A stretch of DNA of 64,000 nucleotides from a candidate division FCPU426 bacterium. Its GTDB lineage: Bacteria; Oederibacteriota; Muellerivitia; Muellerivitales; DAHXKG01. The translations under genes and the position numbers were made by a program. Under the pieces are notes generated by a model. It saw only the letters and a list, made by a program, of their open reading frames with translations. It had not been told where the DNA came from and did no database searches. Below, piece after piece: positions 63,600 through 64,000 of this stretch (within the stretch, counting starts at the first letter, position 1; each line of letters starts with the position of its first letter). Where the stretch lies: NCBI GenBank assembly GCA_027366525.1, contig DAHXKG010000001.1, positions 186,001 through 250,000 of the forward strand, written 5' to 3'.

Positions 63600-64000
63600 G
63601 GCTTTTCGGTTTGAGAGGCTAATGCAAATTTGCGAATACCCACCGCTCGAGCCGCATTCATCGCATGAATAATCAATCCATAATTGGCATTTTTATCGGC
63701 ATTAATGATAACCACACCCTGAGGATCTTGTCGCATTTTAATGAGCAATTCCGGACCAAGAGTTTTTAAAGTTACGACTTTTCGATTAGCCCAAAGCTCT
63801 CCATTTTTTTGGATAGTTAAAATGACATCTTGCTGAATGGTTCCTGGTTGAGAAGTAGTTTTAGGAAGATTAACTTTCATTCCATTGAATTTAGTCATCG
63901 CCAAAGAAGACAACATAAAATAAACCAAAAGAAAAAAAATCACATCGATCATATTCATGATTTCAATTCGAACTCGTTTAGTTGATCGTTGACGAATTTG
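63596..64000 (-). CDS. ExbD/TolR-family protein (partial, N-terminus off the right edge)
   Basis: This proton-channel partner of ExbB/TolQ powers TonB-like transducers. The reading frame continues without a stop to the window end, and the N-terminal basic stretch (QRSTKRVRIEI) lies upstream of the first Met, so the true start is beyond 64000. The single membrane helix starts with MIDVIFFLLVYFML and carries the essential Asp. The periplasmic domain ends with GVVINADKNANYGLIIHAMNAARAVGIRKFALAS, typical of the family. ExbB/TolQ is expected next, outside the window. Confidence 0.93.
   Translation of the reverse strand, partial: QIRQRSTKRVRIEIMNMIDVIFFLLVYFMLSSLAMTKFNGMKVNLPKTTSQPGTIQQDVILTIQKNGELWANRKVVTLKTLGPELLIKMRQDPQGVVIINADKNANYGLIIHAMNAARAVGIRKFALASQTEKP

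Overview
The window is a 64-kb AT-rich chromosomal segment from a Gram-negative bacterium. The envelope type follows from lipoprotein signals, an ExbD/TolR plus TonB-family pair, periplasmic enzymes with signal peptides, and a membrane-bound quinol oxidoreductase with multiheme cytochrome c. TGA acts as a normal stop, and TTG and GTG starts are common. The split (b6 / subunit-IV type) cytochrome b with a multiheme c subunit and an F1Fo ATPase indicate a respiring organism, of the kind seen in Nitrospirota, deltaproteobacterial lineages and several uncultured phyla. I cannot name the phylum from sequence alone. I saw no tRNA, rRNA, CRISPR array, insertion sequence or prophage.

Layout. 1-4387 (minus): quinol:cytochrome c oxidoreductase operon, Rieske - cytochrome b - subunit IV - pentaheme cytochrome c (cut by the left edge). 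5140-7008 (plus): a lone PD-(D/E)XK nuclease/DUF2075 helicase. 7113-7913 (minus): a second Rieske gene whose last 487 bases are almost identical to the first. 8157-12303: two short-chain dehydrogenases, a secreted GH44 hydrolase and a secreted FecR-like protein. 12304-20128: LysE exporter, a purE-ppc-tsaC operon, fatty-acid desaturase and M32 carboxypeptidase. 20162-23307: polA and a stand-alone receiver protein. 23766-36902: a long minus-strand run from atpBEFHAGDC through acpS, nnr, four envelope/unknown genes and parAB. 37200-41440: an NHL-repeat lipoprotein and a two-component system divergent from a small Cys/His-rich membrane protein. 41479-45642: atpI/atpZ-like genes, a DUF3343 gene, two tandem DUF151 nucleases, AMMECR1 and MEMO proteins and a DUF1802 protein. 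45735-51273: two transporters, rimI-tsaB-tsaE and an unusual Nramp homologue. 51274-55905: an apparently decayed stretch, an SRPBCC protein, thiL, argJ and a secreted PL5-like protein. 56122-64000: gph, yceI, pdxH, ECF sigma/NrsF, a cold-shock protein, DinB, an rRNA methyltransferase, and TonB/ExbD (cut by the right edge).

How the genes work together. The bc complex (proton-motive force) and the ATP synthase are the energetic core. The sigma/NrsF pair, the two-component system and the MEMO/AMMECR1 pair are regulatory or stress modules. tsaC and tsaB/tsaE supply cytoplasmic parts of the tRNA t6A pathway from two loci. The secreted GH44 and PL5-like proteins suggest polysaccharide processing, yet each has a substitution at a catalytic residue.

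Most interesting: (i) two Rieske paralogues with diverged N-termini but an identical redox domain, flanking a nuclease-helicase; (ii) a PL5 protein in which the catalytic His is Leu while the other catalytic residues align exactly; (iii) a GH44 enzyme with Asp in place of the acid/base Glu; (iv) an Nramp homologue without the canonical DPGN and TM6 Met; (v) a two-component system whose kinase has a tiny His-rich periplasmic loop, next to a Cys/His cluster membrane protein. I do not see a clear multi-gene system of wholly unknown type.
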